From positions 1 through 36,654 of the forward strand of contig CAZYXG010000021.1 in assembly GCA_964650885.1 (NCBI GenBank): a stretch of 36,654 bases of DNA, given 5' to 3'. Positions within the stretch are counted from its first letter, which is position 1; every line of letters begins with the position of its first letter. Below the pieces are notes generated by a model. It was not told where the DNA came from, searched no databases, and worked only from the letters and a program-made list of their open reading frames with translations. The DNA is from JAPLFM01 sp964650885 (GTDB taxonomy: Bacteria; Bacteroidota; Ignavibacteria; Kapaibacteriales; UBA2268). Made by a program: the position numbers and the translations under genes. Positions 35,291 to 36,654 of this stretch are shown here, in pieces.

Positions 35291-36397
35291 ATGATAAAGA
35301 ATAAAGTTCTTGCCTTAGTGGCAGCAATATTCAGTTTAAGCAGCATTGCTGCTTATGGACAAGCGGGTGGCTCTTCTGTTCCATTTCTTACTATTTCGCC
35401 CGATGCACGAGCTAGCGGTATGGGTGAAACTGGTGTGGCTATAGCAGACAATATCAATGCAATATTTTGGAATCCAGGCGGTTTGGGTTTTTTAGATTAC
35501 TTCAAATCTGGAATCAATATGGACGACAAAACTAAAGATGTTCCTTTCAGAGAAGTATCTCTTTCTGTGTCGCCTTGGCTACCGCAATTCAATGCAGATT
35601 TGTTCTATAGCTATATGGCTATTGGCCAATATATACCTGAGATAGATGGTACTCTTGCATTCAATTTTGTACTAATGAACTTGGGTGAATTTACTCGTAC
35701 TGCCGAAAATGGACAACCGCTTGGAAAATTCACTTCGAATGAATTTACTGCCGGGCTTTCTTATGGTACTATTGTCGCTCCCGATTTGGGAGTTGGGGTT
35801 TCATTAAGATATATTCGCTCTAACTTAATCCCTACTGCTCAAAGCTCTGGTGGCTCAGGTACTGGTGTTTCTGTTGGGTTCGATTTGGGTGTCCTTTGGA
35901 AACCATCTGATTTGAAAGTGCTTGGTTTGGATATGGAAGATAATTTGTCGTTGGGTGTGAACTTGCAAAACGTAGGTCCTAAGATGACTTATATTAGAGA
36001 AGCAGATCCATTGCCCACAAAATTGAGAATGGGTGCCGCATACACTGTTACAAAAGATGAATTTAACGATTTGAAATTTGCAGTAGATGTTGCAAAATTA
36101 TTAGTTCGTAGAGATAGTTTGGGTTCGCATACAATTCCACGTTCATTCGTAACTGCTTGGGAAAATCCAGGAGTTGAGTTCTCTTTGGGTGCAGAATATT
36201 GGTACGAACAAATTATTGCCCTTAGAGCTGGTTATTTCACTGAGCCACGAGGCTTGGGTGGACGTCGCTATTGGAATTTTGGAGCAGGTATTCGCTATGA
36301 TATGTTCAATTTGGACTTTAGCTTTATCAATTCAGTAGATGCCAATAGTCCGCTTTCAAACACAATGCGTTTTTCTATGTTGGTTGACTGGAAATAA
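35291..36397 (+). CDS. porV: T9SS outer-membrane protein PorV homologue
   Basis: A 368-residue outer-membrane beta-barrel of the PorV (LptO) family, which takes T9SS cargo from the translocon and delivers it to PorU. The signal peptide (MIKNKVLALVAAIFSLSSIAAYGQ) is followed by the family hallmark FLTISPDARASGMGETGVAIADNINAIFWNPGGLGFL, then alternating beta strands to a C-terminal TMRFSMLVDWK. The start is ATG 35291, preceded by AAAGGA at a rather long spacing; the frame is also open to a GTG at 35243, unlikely because it adds polar residues before the signal. It is 50 bp after porU, the typical T9SS order, and is closed by a strong terminator. Confidence 0.93.
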   Translation: MIKNKVLALVAAIFSLSSIAAYGQAGGSSVPFLTISPDARASGMGETGVAIADNINAIFWNPGGLGFLDYFKSGINMDDKTKDVPFREVSLSVSPWLPQFNADLFYSYMAIGQYIPEIDGTLAFNFVLMNLGEFTRTAENGQPLGKFTSNEFTAGLSYGTIVAPDLGVGVSLRYIRSNLIPTAQSSGGSGTGVSVGFDLGVLWKPSDLKVLGLDMEDNLSLGVNLQNVGPKMTYIREADPLPTKLRMGAAYTVTKDEFNDLKFAVDVAKLLVRRDSLGSHTIPRSFVTAWENPGVEFSLGAEYWYEQIIALRAGYFTEPRGLGGRRYWNFGAGIRYDMFNLDFSFINSVDANSPLSNTMRFSMLVDWK

Positions 36398-36419
36398 ATA
36401 TATAAAAGAAGATTAAATT

Positions 36420-36454
36420 AAGTCCTTACTTTAAATAGTAGGGACTTTTTTTTT
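36420..36454 (+). terminator. Rho-independent terminator after porV
   Basis: AAGTCCTTACT and AGTAGGGACTT form an 11-bp stem (one G-U pair) with a 6-nt loop, followed by nine T. It ends the porU-porV transcript 22 bp after the stop. Confidence 0.92.
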
Positions 36455-36487
36455 GCAAATTTTGAATTACGAATAAAAATTAATCAA

Positions 36488-36509
36488 ATATACGTCTTTT
36501 GACGTATAT
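36488..36509. promoter_or_regulatory. Perfect 9-bp inverted repeat near the right end
   Basis: ATATACGTC and GACGTATAT flank a TTTT loop. There is no T run after it, and the porV terminator lies before it, so it more likely belongs to the control region of a gene beyond the window. The final 150 bp hold no supported gene. Confidence 0.35.
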
Positions 36510-36654
36510 GAAATTGAAATTATATAGTAAATTTACAGAAATAAGAAACACGAAAAAATAAATTAATTGACCAAACTGGGAAAATATTAAATATATTATT
36601 TGATAATACTTATGCTGGACAAAGTCTTGTTTTTAATTTAAGTAATATTCAACA

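Noticed and set aside
1..36654. CRISPR array, tRNA, rRNA, insertion sequence or prophage
   Set aside because: No regularly spaced direct repeats, cloverleaf sequences, transposase motifs or terminal inverted repeats with target duplications were found.

Overview
The window is AT-rich chromosomal DNA from a Gram-negative (diderm) bacterium, most likely of the Bacteroidota / Chlorobiota-Ignavibacteria-Kapabacteria (FCB) assemblage. Reasons: adjacent porU-porV homologues of the type IX secretion system (T9SS), a very large secreted protein with a T9SS-type C-terminal sorting tail, an LptE-like lipoprotein, and several lipoproteins with classical lipoboxes. About half of the genes have a recognisable AGG/AAGGA Shine-Dalgarno, which fits the Chlorobi/Ignavibacteria/Kapabacteria side better than classical Bacteroidetes; this placement is inference. 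No rRNA, tRNA, CRISPR array, insertion sequence or phage gene was seen.

Layout. 1-7.6 kb, minus strand: polyphosphate kinase (ppk1), a secreted leucine-rich-repeat protein, a two-gene polar amino-acid ABC importer (ATPase plus a substrate-binding-protein/permease fusion, overlapping by one base), and a membrane glycosyltransferase. 7.6-8.5 kb: a small accessory pocket holding a tandem duplication of a tiny unrecognised ORF. 8.5-13.5 kb, plus: one ~1,634-residue T9SS cargo protein with a strong ribosome binding site and its own terminator. 13.6-16.4 kb, minus: pyruvate phosphate dikinase. 16.8-24 kb, plus: MltB-like lytic transglycosylase, M17 leucyl aminopeptidase, a TRL-like lipoprotein, two unrecognised small lipoproteins, then a metallo-beta-lactamase hydrolase / LptE / GT2 glycosyltransferase cluster ending in a terminator. 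24.2-25.6 kb, plus: a secreted parallel beta-helix protein. 25.7-29.9 kb, minus: DUF4197 protein, a LPG-synthase-TM (UPF0104-like) membrane protein and an OPT-family transporter. 30.1-36.4 kb, plus: yicC and the porU-porV pair.

How it fits together. Much of the window concerns the envelope. PorU (C25-family sortase) and PorV (outer-membrane shuttle) belong to the machinery that would export and attach cargo such as the giant protein at 8.5-13.4 kb and perhaps the beta-helix protein at 24.2-25.6 kb. LptE, the two glycosyltransferases and the lytic transglycosylase work on LPS, glycolipid or peptidoglycan. Ppk1 and PPDK are phosphate/energy enzymes; the ABC importer, OPT transporter and aminopeptidase point to amino-acid and peptide use.

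No obviously new multi-gene system stands out. The most unusual items are the tandemly duplicated mini-ORF with an 11-nt overlap (7815-8226), the giant T9SS cargo, the ~40-residue insertion in the ABC ATPase, the N-terminal coiled-coil-like extension of Ppk1, and a perfect 12-bp inverted repeat between the divergent ppdK and mltB-like genes.
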